A stretch of 64,000 nt of DNA from Microbacterium sp. Leaf288 (lineage in GTDB: Bacteria; Actinomycetota; Actinomycetes; Actinomycetales; Microbacteriaceae). Every line of letters starts with the position of its first letter. Within the stretch, counting starts at the first letter, position 1. Shown one piece after another: positions 1 through 11,324 of this stretch. The notes under the pieces were generated by a model. The model had not been told where the DNA came from, did no database searches, and was given only the letters and a program-made list of their open reading frames with translations. A program made the translations under genes and the position numbers. The DNA is taken from positions 664,778-728,777 of the forward strand of contig NZ_LMNI01000010.1 in NCBI RefSeq assembly GCF_001422925.1, in the 5' to 3' direction.

Positions 1-336
1 CTGCGAGATCTGGTAGTTCTTGCCGAGGTCGGGGTAGAAGTAGTTCTTCCGCGCGAACCGGCTCGACGGCGCGATCGAGCAGCCGAGGGCAAGGCCCAGG
101 CTGATCGAATACCGCACCGCGGTCTCGTTGACGACGGGGAGCGCGCCCGGCAGTCCCATGTCGACGGGAGCGACGAGGGTGTTCGGCTCGGCACCGTGGT
201 TCGCGTCGTTCGCCGGGTTGGCCGCCGCCGAGAACATCTTAGTCTCGGTGTTGAGCTCGACGTGCACCTCGAACCCGAGCACCGGCTCGTAGAGCTCGAG
301 CGCCTTGTCGAAGTCCATCAGCTTGTCCTTCGCCAT
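1..336 (-). CDS. gatB: Asp/Glu-tRNA amidotransferase subunit B (N-terminal part, runs off the window)
   Basis: This is the first 112 codons of GatB; the 3' part lies outside the window. GatB binds the misacylated tRNA and activates Glu-tRNAGln or Asp-tRNAAsn for transamidation in the cytoplasmic GatCAB complex. The visible protein has the diagnostic early motifs [16 protein letters not shown] and [15 protein letters not shown], followed by [19 protein letters not shown]. The ATG start overlaps the gatA stop codon by one base (TGATG), so translation is probably coupled. The order gatC-gatA-gatB on the minus strand is the usual operon. Confidence 0.95.
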   Translation of the reverse strand, partial: MAKDKLMDFDKALELYEPVLGFEVHVELNTETKMFSAAANPANDANHGAEPNTLVAPVDMGLPGALPVVNETAVRYSISLGLALGCSIAPSSRFARKNYFYPDLGKNYQISQ

Positions 337-1856
337 CAGCGGGCACCTCCGTTCGCGCCGAGCGCCGGCGCCCTGTCGAGGAGCGGACCGCCCCAAGAGT
401 CGACGAGCAGGGACTCCAGCGCCGCACCGACGCGGTACAGGCGAGCGTCCTCGTGTGCCGGGGCGAGGAACTGGATGCCGACCGGCAGGCCATCCTCGGA
501 CGCCAGGCCGGACGGGATCGAGATTCCGGGCACGCCCGCGAGGTTCGCCGGGATGGTCGTCACGTCGTTGAGGTACATCTGCAGTGGGTCGTCGATCTTC
601 TCGCCGAGCTTGAACGCCGTGGTGGGGGCCGACGGTGTCGCGATGACATCCACCTTCGAGAACGCGTCCGCGAAGTCCTGCTGGATGAGCGTGCGCACCT
701 TCTGGGCCGAACCGTAGTAGGCGTCGTAGTAGCCCGCCGAGAGGGCGTAGGTGCCGAGGATGATGCGGCGCTTCACCTCCTCGCCGAAGCCGGCGTCGCG
801 GGTCTTGGCCATGACGTCCTCCACGGTGCCGCCGGGAACGTCGACGCGCAGTCCGAAGCGGACCGAGTCGAACTTCGCCAGATTGCTGGATGCCTCGGCC
901 GGGAGGATCAGGTAGTACGCGGCGACGCCGTACTCGAAGTGCGGCGCACTGATCTCGACGATCTCGGCGCCCTGGGACTCCATTGCGGCGAGAGCCGCGC
1001 GGAACGACTCCGACACGCCGGCCTGGAAGCCGCTGTCGGGAAGCTCCCGGATCACGCCGACCTTGAGGCCCTTGAGCACCTCGCCGGTCGCGCCCTCGCG
1101 GGCCGCGGCCGCGAACGACGGCCAGTCGTGGGCCAGCGACGTGGAGTCGTGCGGGTCGTGCCCGCCGATCACGTCGTGGAGGAGGCCGGCGTCGAGCACC
1201 GTGCGCGTGACGGGACCGACCTGATCGAGACTCGAAGCCAGCGCGATCGCGCCGTAGCGGCTGACGCCGCCGTAGGTCGGCTTGATGCCCACGGTGCCGG
1301 TGACGTGCGCCGGCTGGCGGATGGATCCGCCGGTGTCGGAGCCGAGGGCGAGCGGGGCTTCGAAAGCCGCGACCGCGGCGGCCGAGCCACCGCCCGATCC
1401 GCCGGGGATGCGCGAGAGGTCCCAGGGGTTGCGCGTCGGACCGTACGCCGAGTGCTCGGTCGACGAGCCCATCGCGAACTCGTCCATGTTCGTCTTGCCG
1501 AGCGGGACGAGACCGGCGGCGCGCGAACGCGCGACGACGGTCGCGTCGTACGGCGACATGTAGCCCTCGAGGATCTTCGAACCGCTGGTCGACGGCATGT
1601 CGGTCGTGACCAGCACGTCCTTGATCGCGAGGGGAACGCCCGCGAGCGGGCCGAGGTCGTCGCCTGCTGCGCGCCGGCGGTCGATGTCGGCAGCCACATC
1701 CAGCGCGTGCTCGCTGACGTGGAGGAAGGCGTGCACATCGGCATCGACGGCGGCGATGCGGTCGAGGTGGGCCTGCGTGGCCTCGACGCTCGACACCTCG
1801 CCGGCGGAGAGCTTGTCTGCGAGCGCGGCGGCGCTCAGCTTCGTGAGATCGGTCAC
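336..1856 (-). CDS. gatA: Asp/Glu-tRNA amidotransferase subunit A
   Basis: GatA is the amidase subunit of GatCAB: it releases ammonia from glutamine (or asparagine) and feeds it to GatB. At 506 residues it has the normal family length. The amidase-signature Ser-cisSer-Lys triad is visible: Lys in AIKDVLVT, and the serines in the glycine/serine-rich stretch [16 protein letters not shown] and in [12 protein letters not shown]. The start is GTG, ten bases after gatC. It is the middle gene of gatCAB and overlaps gatB by one base. Presence of the operon implies that glutaminyl- and/or asparaginyl-tRNA is made indirectly in this organism. Confidence 0.97.
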   Translation of the reverse strand: MTDLTKLSAAALADKLSAGEVSSVEATQAHLDRIAAVDADVHAFLHVSEHALDVAADIDRRRAAGDDLGPLAGVPLAIKDVLVTTDMPSTSGSKILEGYMSPYDATVVARSRAAGLVPLGKTNMDEFAMGSSTEHSAYGPTRNPWDLSRIPGGSGGGSAAAVAAFEAPLALGSDTGGSIRQPAHVTGTVGIKPTYGGVSRYGAIALASSLDQVGPVTRTVLDAGLLHDVIGGHDPHDSTSLAHDWPSFAAAAREGATGEVLKGLKVGVIRELPDSGFQAGVSESFRAALAAMESQGAEIVEISAPHFEYGVAAYYLILPAEASSNLAKFDSVRFGLRVDVPGGTVEDVMAKTRDAGFGEEVKRRIILGTYALSAGYYDAYYGSAQKVRTLIQQDFADAFSKVDVIATPSAPTTAFKLGEKIDDPLQMYLNDVTTIPANLAGVPGISIPSGLASEDGLPVGIQFLAPAHEDARLYRVGAALESLLVDSWGGPLLDRAPALGANGGAR

Positions 1857-1866
1857 GTCGGGCCCC

Positions 1867-2166
1867 TTACTGCTCTTCGCCGAGGATCGCGGTCACGCGG
1901 AATCGGCCGTCCGCGGAATCCGGTGCGTTCTGCAGCACCTGCGCGAGCGTCAGCAGATCGCCGGGCACGTCCGAACGGAAGACGTTCTCGAGGGGGATCG
2001 GGTGACTGGTGGCGGGGACATCGGGCGTGGCGACCTCGGAGACCTTGGCGATGTTGTCGACGATCGCGTCGAGCTGGCCGGTGAGGCGCTCGACCTCTCC
2101 GTCGCTCAGCTGGATCCGGGCGAGCACACCGAGATGGCGCACGAGATCGGGGGTGATTTCAGACAC
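1867..2166 (-). CDS. gatC: Asp/Glu-tRNA amidotransferase subunit C
   Basis: GatC is the small subunit that wraps around GatA and stabilises the GatAB complex. The 99-residue protein starts [12 protein letters not shown], typical of actinobacterial GatC, and ends in the usual [12 protein letters not shown]-type tail. Two consecutive GTG codons could start it. I prefer the inner one (first base 2166) because a -10 hexamer TAGTCT lies exactly six bases upstream, fitting leaderless transcription; the outer GTG at 2169 would be only three bases from the hexamer. It is the first gene of gatCAB and is transcribed divergently from the acyl-CoA ligase. Confidence 0.93.
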   Translation of the reverse strand: MSEITPDLVRHLGVLARIQLSDGEVERLTGQLDAIVDNIAKVSEVATPDVPATSHPIPLENVFRSDVPGDLLTLAQVLQNAPDSADGRFRVTAILGEEQ

Positions 2167-2172
2167 CACACA

Positions 2173-2220
2173 AGACTACCGGGGCCGCGCCCATGGCCCC
2201 GGGCGTCCCCGGCGTAGGCT
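2173..2220. promoter_or_regulatory. Divergent leaderless promoters of gatC and the acyl-CoA ligase
   Basis: Two -10 hexamers face away from each other: TAGTCT on the minus strand (2178-2173), six bases before the gatC GTG at 2166, and TAGGCT on the plus strand (2215-2220), six bases before a GTG at 2227. A transcript starting about seven bases after each hexamer would begin at the start codon itself. No convincing -35 elements or Shine-Dalgarno sequences are seen for these starts. Confidence 0.6.
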
Positions 2221-2226
2221 GTGCCC

Positions 2227-3927
2227 GTGACGACCTACGACCCGCCGCGCCCCTGGATCGCCAGCTATGCCGAAGGGGTTCCGGAGGACCTCGCCCCCGT
2301 GACCGGCTCGCTCGTCGACATCGTCGATGCGTCGGCACGCGATTACCCGGATGCTGCGGCCCTGCAGTTCTTCGGACGCGAGACGTCCTACCGTTCCCTG
2401 CACGAGCAGATCGAGCGCGCGGCCGCCGGACTCCGTGACCTCGGGGTGAAGGCCGGCGACCCGGTCGCGATCGTGCTGCCGAACTGTCCGCAGCACATCG
2501 TCGCGTTCTACGCGATCCTGCGCCTGGGTGCGGTCGTGATCGAGCACAACCCGCTCTACACGCCGCGCGAGCTCCGCAAGCAGTTCGAGGACCACGGCGC
2601 GAAGCACGCGATCGTCTGGACCAAGGTCGTGGCGACTGTGCAGGAGTTCCCCGCGGACCTCGCCGTGACGAACCTCATCTCGGTCGACGTGATCACAGCG
2701 ATGCCGTTCGGCACACGCCTGGCGCTCAAGCTCCCCATCGCCAAAGCCCGCGAGGCGCGCGAGGCGCTGACCGAGCGGGTCTCGGGGACGGTGACATGGG
2801 AGAAGGTCGTCGGGTCGCCGGCGCTGCCGGCATCCCATCCGCGCCCCGGCACGGACGACCTCGCGCTCATCCAGTACACGAGCGGAACCACCGGCACTCC
2901 GAAGGGCGCCTCGCTCACGCATCGGAACCTGCTCTCGAACGCGGCGCAGGCGCGCGCGTGGGTCCCGTCGATCGTCCGCGGAGACGGATGCGTCGTCTAC
3001 GCGGTGCTGCCGATGTTCCACGCCTACGGACTCACGCTGTGCCTGACGTTCGCGATGTCGATGGGCGCCCGCCTGGTCCTCTTCCCCCGCTTCGACCCCG
3101 ACATGGTGCTCGACGTCACGAAGAAGCATCCCGCCACCTTCCTCCCGCTCGTCCCGCCGATCGCCGATCGCCTCCTCAAGGCCGCGCGTGAGAAGGGCGT
3201 GTCGCTCGCGGGCACCCAGGTCGCGATCTCGGGAGCCATGGCGCTCCCGCATGAGCTCGTGGTGCCCTTCGAGGCGGCGTCCGGCGGGTTCCTCGTCGAG
3301 GGCTACGGGCTCAGCGAGTGCTCGCCGGTTCTGATGGCCAACCCGGTCGCCGACAACCGGGTCCCGGGGACGGTCGGCCTGCCGCTGCCGGGCACCGAGT
3401 GCCGCGTCGTCGACCCGGACGATCCGACGCAGGATGTGCCCGCCGGCGAACGGGGTGAGCTGGTCGTGCGTGGCCCGCAGGTGTTCAGCGGCTACTACGG
3501 CAAGCCAGAAGAGACCGAGGCGGTGTTCACCGATGGCTGGTTCCGCACCGGCGACATCGTCACGATCGACGACGCCGGGTTCGTGCGCATCGTCGATCGG
3601 ATCAAGGAGCTGATCATCACGGGCGGCTTCAACGTCGCGCCCACCGAGGTCGAGAACGCGCTTCGCCAGTACCCCCAGGTCGAGGACGCGGCCGTCGTCG
3701 GACTCCCGAGCGAGCACTCCGGCGAGGAGGTCGTCGCCGCGATCGTGGTCGCCCCGGGCCAGGAGATCGATGTCGAAGCCGTGCGCGACTTCGCGCGGGG
3801 CATCCTCACGCCCTACAAGGTGCCGCGACGCGTCTATGTGGTCGACGAGCTGCCCAAGTCCCTGATCGGCAAGGTGCTGCGCCGCCAGGTGCGCGACCGC
3901 CTGCTCGCGCTGAACACGGGGGCCTGA
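2227..3927 (+). CDS. Long-chain fatty acid-CoA ligase family protein (FadD-like)
   Basis: An AMP-binding (ANL superfamily) enzyme that would activate a fatty acid to acyl-AMP and then to acyl-CoA. The 566-residue protein has the P-loop-like signature YTSGTTGTPKGA (near residue 220), the acyl-adenylate motifs GYGLSECSP and GWFRTGDI, the hinge region RIKELIITGGFNVAP, and the C-terminal catalytic lysine in LPKSLIGKVLRR. The exact acyl chain cannot be read from sequence. The GTG at 2227 is preferred to the GTG at 2221 because TAGGCT ends six bases before it. It stands alone, convergent with the YciI-like gene. Confidence 0.88.
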   Translation: MTTYDPPRPWIASYAEGVPEDLAPVTGSLVDIVDASARDYPDAAALQFFGRETSYRSLHEQIERAAAGLRDLGVKAGDPVAIVLPNCPQHIVAFYAILRLGAVVIEHNPLYTPRELRKQFEDHGAKHAIVWTKVVATVQEFPADLAVTNLISVDVITAMPFGTRLALKLPIAKAREAREALTERVSGTVTWEKVVGSPALPASHPRPGTDDLALIQYTSGTTGTPKGASLTHRNLLSNAAQARAWVPSIVRGDGCVVYAVLPMFHAYGLTLCLTFAMSMGARLVLFPRFDPDMVLDVTKKHPATFLPLVPPIADRLLKAAREKGVSLAGTQVAISGAMALPHELVVPFEAASGGFLVEGYGLSECSPVLMANPVADNRVPGTVGLPLPGTECRVVDPDDPTQDVPAGERGELVVRGPQVFSGYYGKPEETEAVFTDGWFRTGDIVTIDDAGFVRIVDRIKELIITGGFNVAPTEVENALRQYPQVEDAAVVGLPSEHSGEEVVAAIVVAPGQEIDVEAVRDFARGILTPYKVPRRVYVVDELPKSLIGKVLRRQVRDRLLALNTGA

Positions 3928-3931
3928 CGGC

Positions 3932-4240
3932 TCAGTCCTCGAGGCCGTCGCGCGCGACGGCGATCCGATAGGGATGCAGCGACGCGACGAAGACGCCGGC
4001 GGCCACCGCAGGATCGGAGTTCATCACCTCGCGCGCCGCGGGCTCGTCGTCTGCCTCGAAGATCGTGATGCCGAACGTGCCGTCGGTCTCCTGCGTCCGC
4101 CCTGCGATGACCAGCACACCGCGGTCGCGCAATGCGACCAGGTAGGCGAAGTGCTCGCCCACGATGCGCTGCTCGTCGGGCGTCGCATCGGCGACCATCT
4201 CGGGCCGCGAGGGGACGATGCGATAAAGCCACTGCGCCAT
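3932..4240 (-). CDS. YciI-family protein
   Basis: A 102-residue protein with the YciI/DGPF fold pattern: an N-terminal beta strand (MAQWLYRIVPSRPEM), a central EHFAYLVALRDRGVLVIAGRT segment with the conserved His and Asp-Arg-Gly turn, and a C-terminal strand FVASLHPYRIA. Members of this family are small dimeric alpha/beta-barrel proteins; some are enzymes, most have no known reaction. An AATGAT hexamer six bases before the ATG resembles the leaderless -10 arrangement elsewhere in the window, but weakly. The gene is convergent with the acyl-CoA ligase, with four bases between stop codons. Confidence 0.8.
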   Translation of the reverse strand: MAQWLYRIVPSRPEMVADATPDEQRIVGEHFAYLVALRDRGVLVIAGRTQETDGTFGITIFEADDEPAAREVMNSDPAVAAGVFVASLHPYRIAVARDGLED

Positions 4241-4293
4241 GCGGTCATCATTCCAGCCGTCGCCCGCTGCCGCATCGACCGGCCCAGGCGCTG

Positions 4294-6678
<2,385 letters not shown>

Positions 6679-6706
6679 GGAGCGGGGTCGGACACCGCCA
6701 GGGCGC

Positions 6707-7846
6707 TCAGGCGCCCGCAGAAGCGAGCGGCGCAGCATCCGTTCCGGTCCAGGCGTCGACCGGAACGGCCGACACCGTGCGATCGATCGTGAACTGCCCG
6801 ATCACGCGCGTGCCGTCGTACAGCACGGCCGTCTGACCCGGAGCGACGCCGTCGAACGGCTCCTCGGGAACCACCGTCAGCAGGCCGTCCGCGAGCGTCG
6901 CGGTCGCCGGCACGGGGTCCGCGTGGGCGCGGATCTGCACATGGCAGGCGAACTGGCCGGCCGCCTGGGGACGCCCGGCCCAGGAGTACCGCTCCCCCGC
7001 GATCTCGGCGGTGGCGAGGGCCTCTTTCGGACCCACGACGACGGTGTTGGACACCGGTCGCACCTCGAGCACGAAGCGCGGCTTGCCATCGGACGCCGGA
7101 ACGCCGAGCTGAAGACCGCGGCGCTGGCCGACGGTGAAGGCATGCGCGCCGTCGTGCGCTCCCACGACCGCGCCGGTCCGGTCGACGATGTCACCGCGCT
7201 CGGCGCCGACCTTCTCGGCGAGCCAGCCGCGCGTGTCGCCGTCGGGGATGAAGCAGATGTCATGGCTGTCGGGCTTGTGCGCGACGGTCAGGCCGCGTTC
7301 CTCGGCCTCAGCGCGCACGAGGGCCTTCGACGGTGTCGCACCCAGGGGGAAGTAGGTGTGGGCGAGCTGCTCGGCATTCAGGACGCCCAGCACGTAGGAC
7401 TGGTCCTTCGCCGCATCCGAGGCCCGGTGCAGTTCGAGACCCTCCGGGCCGTCGACCAGCGTGGCGTAATGCCCCGTGCACACCGCGTCGAAGCCGAGCT
7501 CGATCGCGCGCTCCAGCAGCGCGGCGAACTTGATCTTCTCGTTGCACCGCATGCACGGGTTCGGCGTGCGACCGGCGCGGTATTCGGCGACGAAGTCGTC
7601 GATGACGTCGTCACGGAACCGCTCGGAGAAGTCCCACACGTAGAAGGGGATGCCGAGGCGGTCGGCGGCCCGGCGTGCGTCCATGGCGTCCTCGATCGTG
7701 CAGCAGCCGCGGCTGCCGGTGCGCAGCGTGCCGCCCGCCCGTGAGAGCGCCAGATGCACGCCGACGACCTCGTGCCCCGCCTCGACGGCCCGGGCGGCCG
7801 CGACGGCGGAGTCCACTCCACCGCTCATGGCCGCAAGGATCCGCAT
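6707..7846 (-). CDS. mnmA: tRNA-specific 2-thiouridylase
   Basis: MnmA puts sulfur on C2 of the wobble uridine of Lys, Glu and Gln tRNAs, using ATP and persulfide relayed from a cysteine desulfurase. The 379-residue protein begins with the PP-loop [12 protein letters not shown] and has the two catalytic cysteines in [13 protein letters not shown] and [12 protein letters not shown]. The gene directly follows a cysteine desulfurase with nine bases between, which fits a sulfur donor and acceptor pair. It also appears to have its own promoter, because TAGACT, which includes the upstream gene's TAG stop codon, sits six bases before its ATG. Confidence 0.96.
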   Translation of the reverse strand: MRILAAMSGGVDSAVAAARAVEAGHEVVGVHLALSRAGGTLRTGSRGCCTIEDAMDARRAADRLGIPFYVWDFSERFRDDVIDDFVAEYRAGRTPNPCMRCNEKIKFAALLERAIELGFDAVCTGHYATLVDGPEGLELHRASDAAKDQSYVLGVLNAEQLAHTYFPLGATPSKALVRAEAEERGLTVAHKPDSHDICFIPDGDTRGWLAEKVGAERGDIVDRTGAVVGAHDGAHAFTVGQRRGLQLGVPASDGKPRFVLEVRPVSNTVVVGPKEALATAEIAGERYSWAGRPQAAGQFACHVQIRAHADPVPATATLADGLLTVVPEEPFDGVAPGQTAVLYDGTRVIGQFTIDRTVSAVPVDAWTGTDAAPLASAGA

Positions 7847-7852
7847 GGGTCC

Positions 7853-7858
7853 AGTCTA
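7853..7858 (-). promoter_or_regulatory. mnmA -10 element embedded in the upstream stop codon
   Basis: TAGACT (minus strand) begins with the TAG stop codon of the cysteine desulfurase gene and ends six bases before the mnmA ATG at 7846. This would give a leaderless mnmA transcript in addition to any read-through from the desulfurase gene. Confidence 0.5.
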
Positions 7859-9049
7859 CGAAACCCTGCCTGACCGCGGCCCGGACGCCGCCCGCGCGCG
7901 CTCGACGACGTCGGGCAGCACCGCGAGCACGGCGTCGACGTCGGAGTCGGTCGTGGTGCGCCCCAGCGTGAACCGCAGCACCTGGCGCGCTTCGGCATCG
8001 GTCCGTCCCATCGCGAGCACGACGTGCGACGGCTCGGGCACTCCCGCCTGACAGGCCGATCCCGTGGACACCTCGACGCCCGCCATGTCGAGGAGGAAGA
8101 GCAGCGTCTCGCCCGATGCCCCGGGGAAGAGCAGGTGCGCGTTGCCGGGCACACGGTCGATCGGGTCTCCGAGCAGCTCGGCATCGGGGATGGAGCTCAG
8201 GATGCTGCGCACCAGCCGTTCCCGCAGAGCCGCCAGCCGTCCCGCCTCGGACACCCGTTCCGCCTCCGCCAGCTCGGCGGCGACCGCGAAGGCGACGGCG
8301 CCTGGCACGTCCTGCGTGCCGGCGCGCAGTCGCCGCTGCTGACCACCGCCGTGCAGGAGGGCGATGAGCTCCGCGCCGCGCGCCACGACGAGCGCGCCGA
8401 CGCCTGGCGGCCCCCCGATCTTGTGCGCGGACAGGCTCATGGCCGCCAGCCCGGCGCGGCCCCGCGCATCACCCCGCCAGTCGCGGAACGACACCGGCAC
8501 GTGACCGAACGCGGCCACCGCGTCGAGGTGCAGCGGCACGCCCGCCGCCGCGGCCGCGGCCGAGAGCGCGGCCCCGTCGTTCACCGTGCCGGCCTCGTTG
8601 TTCGCGACGAGCGCGGTGGCCAGGGCTGCGCCCGACAGCGCCGCGGCGAACTCGTCGACGCGGATGCGCGCAGCGTCGTCGATGCCGACGTGCCGCAGGT
8701 GCGCTCCCTGCGCCTCGAGCCACTCGACCGCGTCGAGGGTGGCGTGGTGCTCGCCGTCCGGCAGCACCACGGCGTCGGAATCCGGTCGGCGCGCCCACCA
8801 CAGGCCCTTCACCGCGAGGTTGACGGCCTCGGTGCCGCCCGAGGTGAACACGATCTCGATCGGGTCGGCACCCACGACCGCGGCGAGGCGCTCGCGCGCC
8901 TCCTCCAGCACGCGTCGCGCGTGCTGGCCCGCGCCGTGGATGGACGAGGCGTTGCCTGCCGTCACCGCGGCACCGACCCACGCGTCTCGCGCCTCCGGTC
9001 GCAGCGGCGAAGTCGCGGCGTGATCCAGATAGATCCGCACGTCGCTCAT
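7856..9049 (-). CDS. Cysteine desulfurase (NifS/IscS family)
   Basis: A PLP enzyme that converts cysteine to alanine and an enzyme-bound persulfide, the sulfur source for Fe-S clusters and tRNA thiolation. The 397-residue protein begins MSDVRIYLDHAATSPLRPEA. It carries the PLP lysine in SLSAHKIGGPPGVGAL, the cofactor-binding segments FTSGGTEAVNLAVKG and VANNEAGTVND, and the persulfide cysteine in STGSACQAG. The ATG at 9049 matches family starts; the open frame continues upstream only by chance. It is upstream of mnmA, its likely sulfur acceptor, and divergent from glgX. Confidence 0.93.
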   Translation of the reverse strand: MSDVRIYLDHAATSPLRPEARDAWVGAAVTAGNASSIHGAGQHARRVLEEARERLAAVVGADPIEIVFTSGGTEAVNLAVKGLWWARRPDSDAVVLPDGEHHATLDAVEWLEAQGAHLRHVGIDDAARIRVDEFAAALSGAALATALVANNEAGTVNDGAALSAAAAAAGVPLHLDAVAAFGHVPVSFRDWRGDARGRAGLAAMSLSAHKIGGPPGVGALVVARGAELIALLHGGGQQRRLRAGTQDVPGAVAFAVAAELAEAERVSEAGRLAALRERLVRSILSSIPDAELLGDPIDRVPGNAHLLFPGASGETLLFLLDMAGVEVSTGSACQAGVPEPSHVVLAMGRTDAEARQVLRFTLGRTTTDSDVDAVLAVLPDVVERARAASGPRSGRVS

Positions 9050-9118
9050 GACCGGTGAGCCCCCTTCGCGATCGGAGCGGCAGGCTGCTGCATCCGAGTT
9101 CCGTGTCCGGTAGGACCC

Positions 9119-9156
9119 GGTGTCGTAACACCGCCGACTCGGACCATGGTTATGGT
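9119..9156 (+). promoter_or_regulatory. glgX promoter with a small inverted-repeat operator candidate
   Basis: The -10 hexamer TATGGT (9151-9156) ends seven bases before the ATG at 9164, the leaderless arrangement. Eighteen bases upstream of it is an inverted repeat, GGTGT-CGTA-ACACC (9119-9132), which overlaps the expected -35 position and could bind a regulator. The regulator is unknown. Confidence 0.45.
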
Positions 9157-9163
9157 AGTCCGC

Positions 9164-11248
9164 ATGGTCAGCCCGGTCTCCGTGATCTCCCCCCCGGACG
9201 CGGATCTGCTCGATCCCCAGCTCGATGGGCTGGGCGTCGTGCTGCTCGACGGGCACGCACGCCTGCGCGTCTGGTCGGACGCGGCGGACGCGATCGACCT
9301 CGTCGTCTTCGACGACACCGACCTCGACTGGATCACCGCGACCGAGCCTCTGGTCGCGATCGGTGGCGGGGTCTGGGAGATCACGACGCCGCTCCTGCGC
9401 CCCGGCACGAGATACGCGATCCGCGTCGACGGGCCGCAGGCCCCCGGCAACACCTTCAACCGCGGCACGCTCCTGCTCGAGCCCTACTCCCGCGGCCTGG
9501 TCCGCACCGGGTACGACGGCTGGCGCTCGGAGGTCGTCGACGGATCGTTCGACTGGGGCGGCGTCGCCAAGCCGGCGATCCCGATGGACCGCACCGTGCT
9601 GTACGAGGGCCATCTCAAGGGCCTGTCGAAGCGGCATCCCGACGTCCCGGGCGCCCTCCGCGGCACGTACGCCGGCCTCGCCCACCCGGCCATGGTGCAG
9701 CATTTCCTCGACCTCGGCATCACCAGCATCGAGCTGCTGCCGATTCACGCGTTCACGACCGAACCGCGGCTGCTCCAGCACGGCCTCACCAACTACTGGG
9801 GTTACAACTCGCTGAACTTCTTCACCCCGCACGCCGCCTACGCCACCGAGGATGCACGTCGACAGGGCCCTGAGGCGGTCCTGCGCGAGTTCAAGGGCAT
9901 GGTCAAGCTGCTGCACGAGGCGGGGCTGGAAGTGATCCTCGATGTCGTCTACAACCACACGGCCGAGGAAGGCATCGGCGGTCCGCGCTCGAGCCTGCGC
10001 GGCATCGACAACCGCGCCTACTACCGCCAGCAGGACGACGGTGCGTACATCGACGTCACCGGCTGCGGCAATGCGGTGAACACGTCGACGGATGCTGCGG
10101 CCCGCCTGGTGCTGGACTCCCTGCGCTACTGGGCGAACGAGGTCCAGATCGACGGCTTCCGCTTCGACCTCGCCGCGACGCTCGGACGCGACGCGGGGCA
10201 CGTGTTCACCCCGGAGCATCCGCTGCTGCGCACCATCCTCGACGACCCCGCGCTCGCCGGCGTCAAGATGATCGCCGAGCCGTGGGACGTGGGTATGGGC
10301 GGCTGGCAGACCGGCAACTTCGGCGACGGCTGGAGCGAGTGGAACGACCGCTACCGTGACCGCGTCCGCAACTTCTGGCTGAGCGACGTCGACTACGCCC
10401 GCCGCGCCTCGACCTCCCCGGTCGGCATCGGCGGGTTCGCGAACCGCCTCGCGGGTTCCGCGAACACCTTCGCGGACGTCCGCGGTCCGCTGGCGGGCAT
10501 CAACTTCGTGACGGCACACGACGGCTTCACCATGCGCGACCTCGTGTCGTACGACGTCAAGCACAATCTCGGCAACGGCGAGCAGAACCGCGACGGCGCC
10601 GACACCAATCGGTCCTTCAACCATGGCGCGGAGGGACCGACCGACGACGAGCGCATCCTCGCGACGAGGCGCAAGGCCATGCGCAACCTCCTGGGTACGC
10701 TGCTGCTGTCGGCCGGCGTGCCCATGCTGACCGCCGGCGACGAGTTCGCCCGCACGCAGCGCGGCAACAACAACGCCTACTGCCACGACTCGGTCCTGAC
10801 GTGGCTGTCGTGGGAGCACGCGCCGTGGCAGCGGGACCTGTACGCGCACGTGCGCCACCTGCTCCGGCTGCGTCGCGAGAACCCGGCGCTGCGCCCCAGC
10901 CGCTTCGCGCGGCTCGGCGAACGCACGCCGTCGGCGTCCGTCATGGAGTGGTACGACGAGCACGGCGAGACGATGTCGATAGAGCGGTGGACCGATCCCT
11001 CGCACCGCACTCTGCAGTACGTCGCCGCGTCGACGCCCGAGTTCGAAGGGTTCAACCGCGTGCTGCTGATGGTCCACGGCACGGAGCGGGCGATCGACGT
11101 CACGCTTCCCGACGTGGAGGACGTGACACGGTACGTCTCGCTGTGGTCGAGCGCCGACGAGACGCCTTCCGAGAGCGGGGAGACCTTCGCACCCGGGGAC
11201 ACCGTCTCGCTCGCCGGCACGTCGATGCGCCTCTTCCGTGCCGAGTAG
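9164..11248 (+). CDS. glgX: Glycogen debranching enzyme (GlgX/TreX type), copy 1
   Basis: A GH13 alpha-1,6-glucosidase (isoamylase type) that removes branches from glycogen-like alpha-glucan. The 694-residue protein has an N-terminal CBM48 region, then the GH13 barrel with YNHTAEEG, the nucleophile Asp in GFRFDLAATLGRD (near residue 333), the acid Glu in IAEPWDVGMG (near 371) and TAHDGFTMRDLVSY. In-frame ATGs also occur at 9146 and 9152. I prefer 9164 because the -10 hexamer covers 9151-9156. It precedes glgE-glgB on the same strand. A second, clearly different GlgX lies at 35424-37625. Confidence 0.9.
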   Translation: MVSPVSVISPPDADLLDPQLDGLGVVLLDGHARLRVWSDAADAIDLVVFDDTDLDWITATEPLVAIGGGVWEITTPLLRPGTRYAIRVDGPQAPGNTFNRGTLLLEPYSRGLVRTGYDGWRSEVVDGSFDWGGVAKPAIPMDRTVLYEGHLKGLSKRHPDVPGALRGTYAGLAHPAMVQHFLDLGITSIELLPIHAFTTEPRLLQHGLTNYWGYNSLNFFTPHAAYATEDARRQGPEAVLREFKGMVKLLHEAGLEVILDVVYNHTAEEGIGGPRSSLRGIDNRAYYRQQDDGAYIDVTGCGNAVNTSTDAAARLVLDSLRYWANEVQIDGFRFDLAATLGRDAGHVFTPEHPLLRTILDDPALAGVKMIAEPWDVGMGGWQTGNFGDGWSEWNDRYRDRVRNFWLSDVDYARRASTSPVGIGGFANRLAGSANTFADVRGPLAGINFVTAHDGFTMRDLVSYDVKHNLGNGEQNRDGADTNRSFNHGAEGPTDDERILATRRKAMRNLLGTLLLSAGVPMLTAGDEFARTQRGNNNAYCHDSVLTWLSWEHAPWQRDLYAHVRHLLRLRRENPALRPSRFARLGERTPSASVMEWYDEHGETMSIERWTDPSHRTLQYVAASTPEFEGFNRVLLMVHGTERAIDVTLPDVEDVTRYVSLWSSADETPSESGETFAPGDTVSLAGTSMRLFRAE

Positions 11249-11312
11249 CTCCGAACCGCCGGTGAAATCGCGGCACCGCGTCACGTCGCTGTCATCCCGG
11301 TCGGGCGCGCGA

Positions 11313-11318
11313 TAGGTT
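11313..11318 (+). promoter_or_regulatory. glgE -10 element (leaderless)
   Basis: TAGGTT is followed by exactly six bases and then the glgE GTG at 11325, so transcription would begin at the start codon. It would drive glgE-glgB independently of glgX, whose stop codon is 76 bases upstream. Confidence 0.6.
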
Positions 11319-11324
11319 CGACTC

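Noticed and set aside
3926-3949. Short inverted repeat GACGGC/GCCGTC between the acyl-CoA ligase and YciI-like genes
   Set aside because: A six-base stem with a 12-base loop lying mostly in coding sequence is within chance at this GC content.
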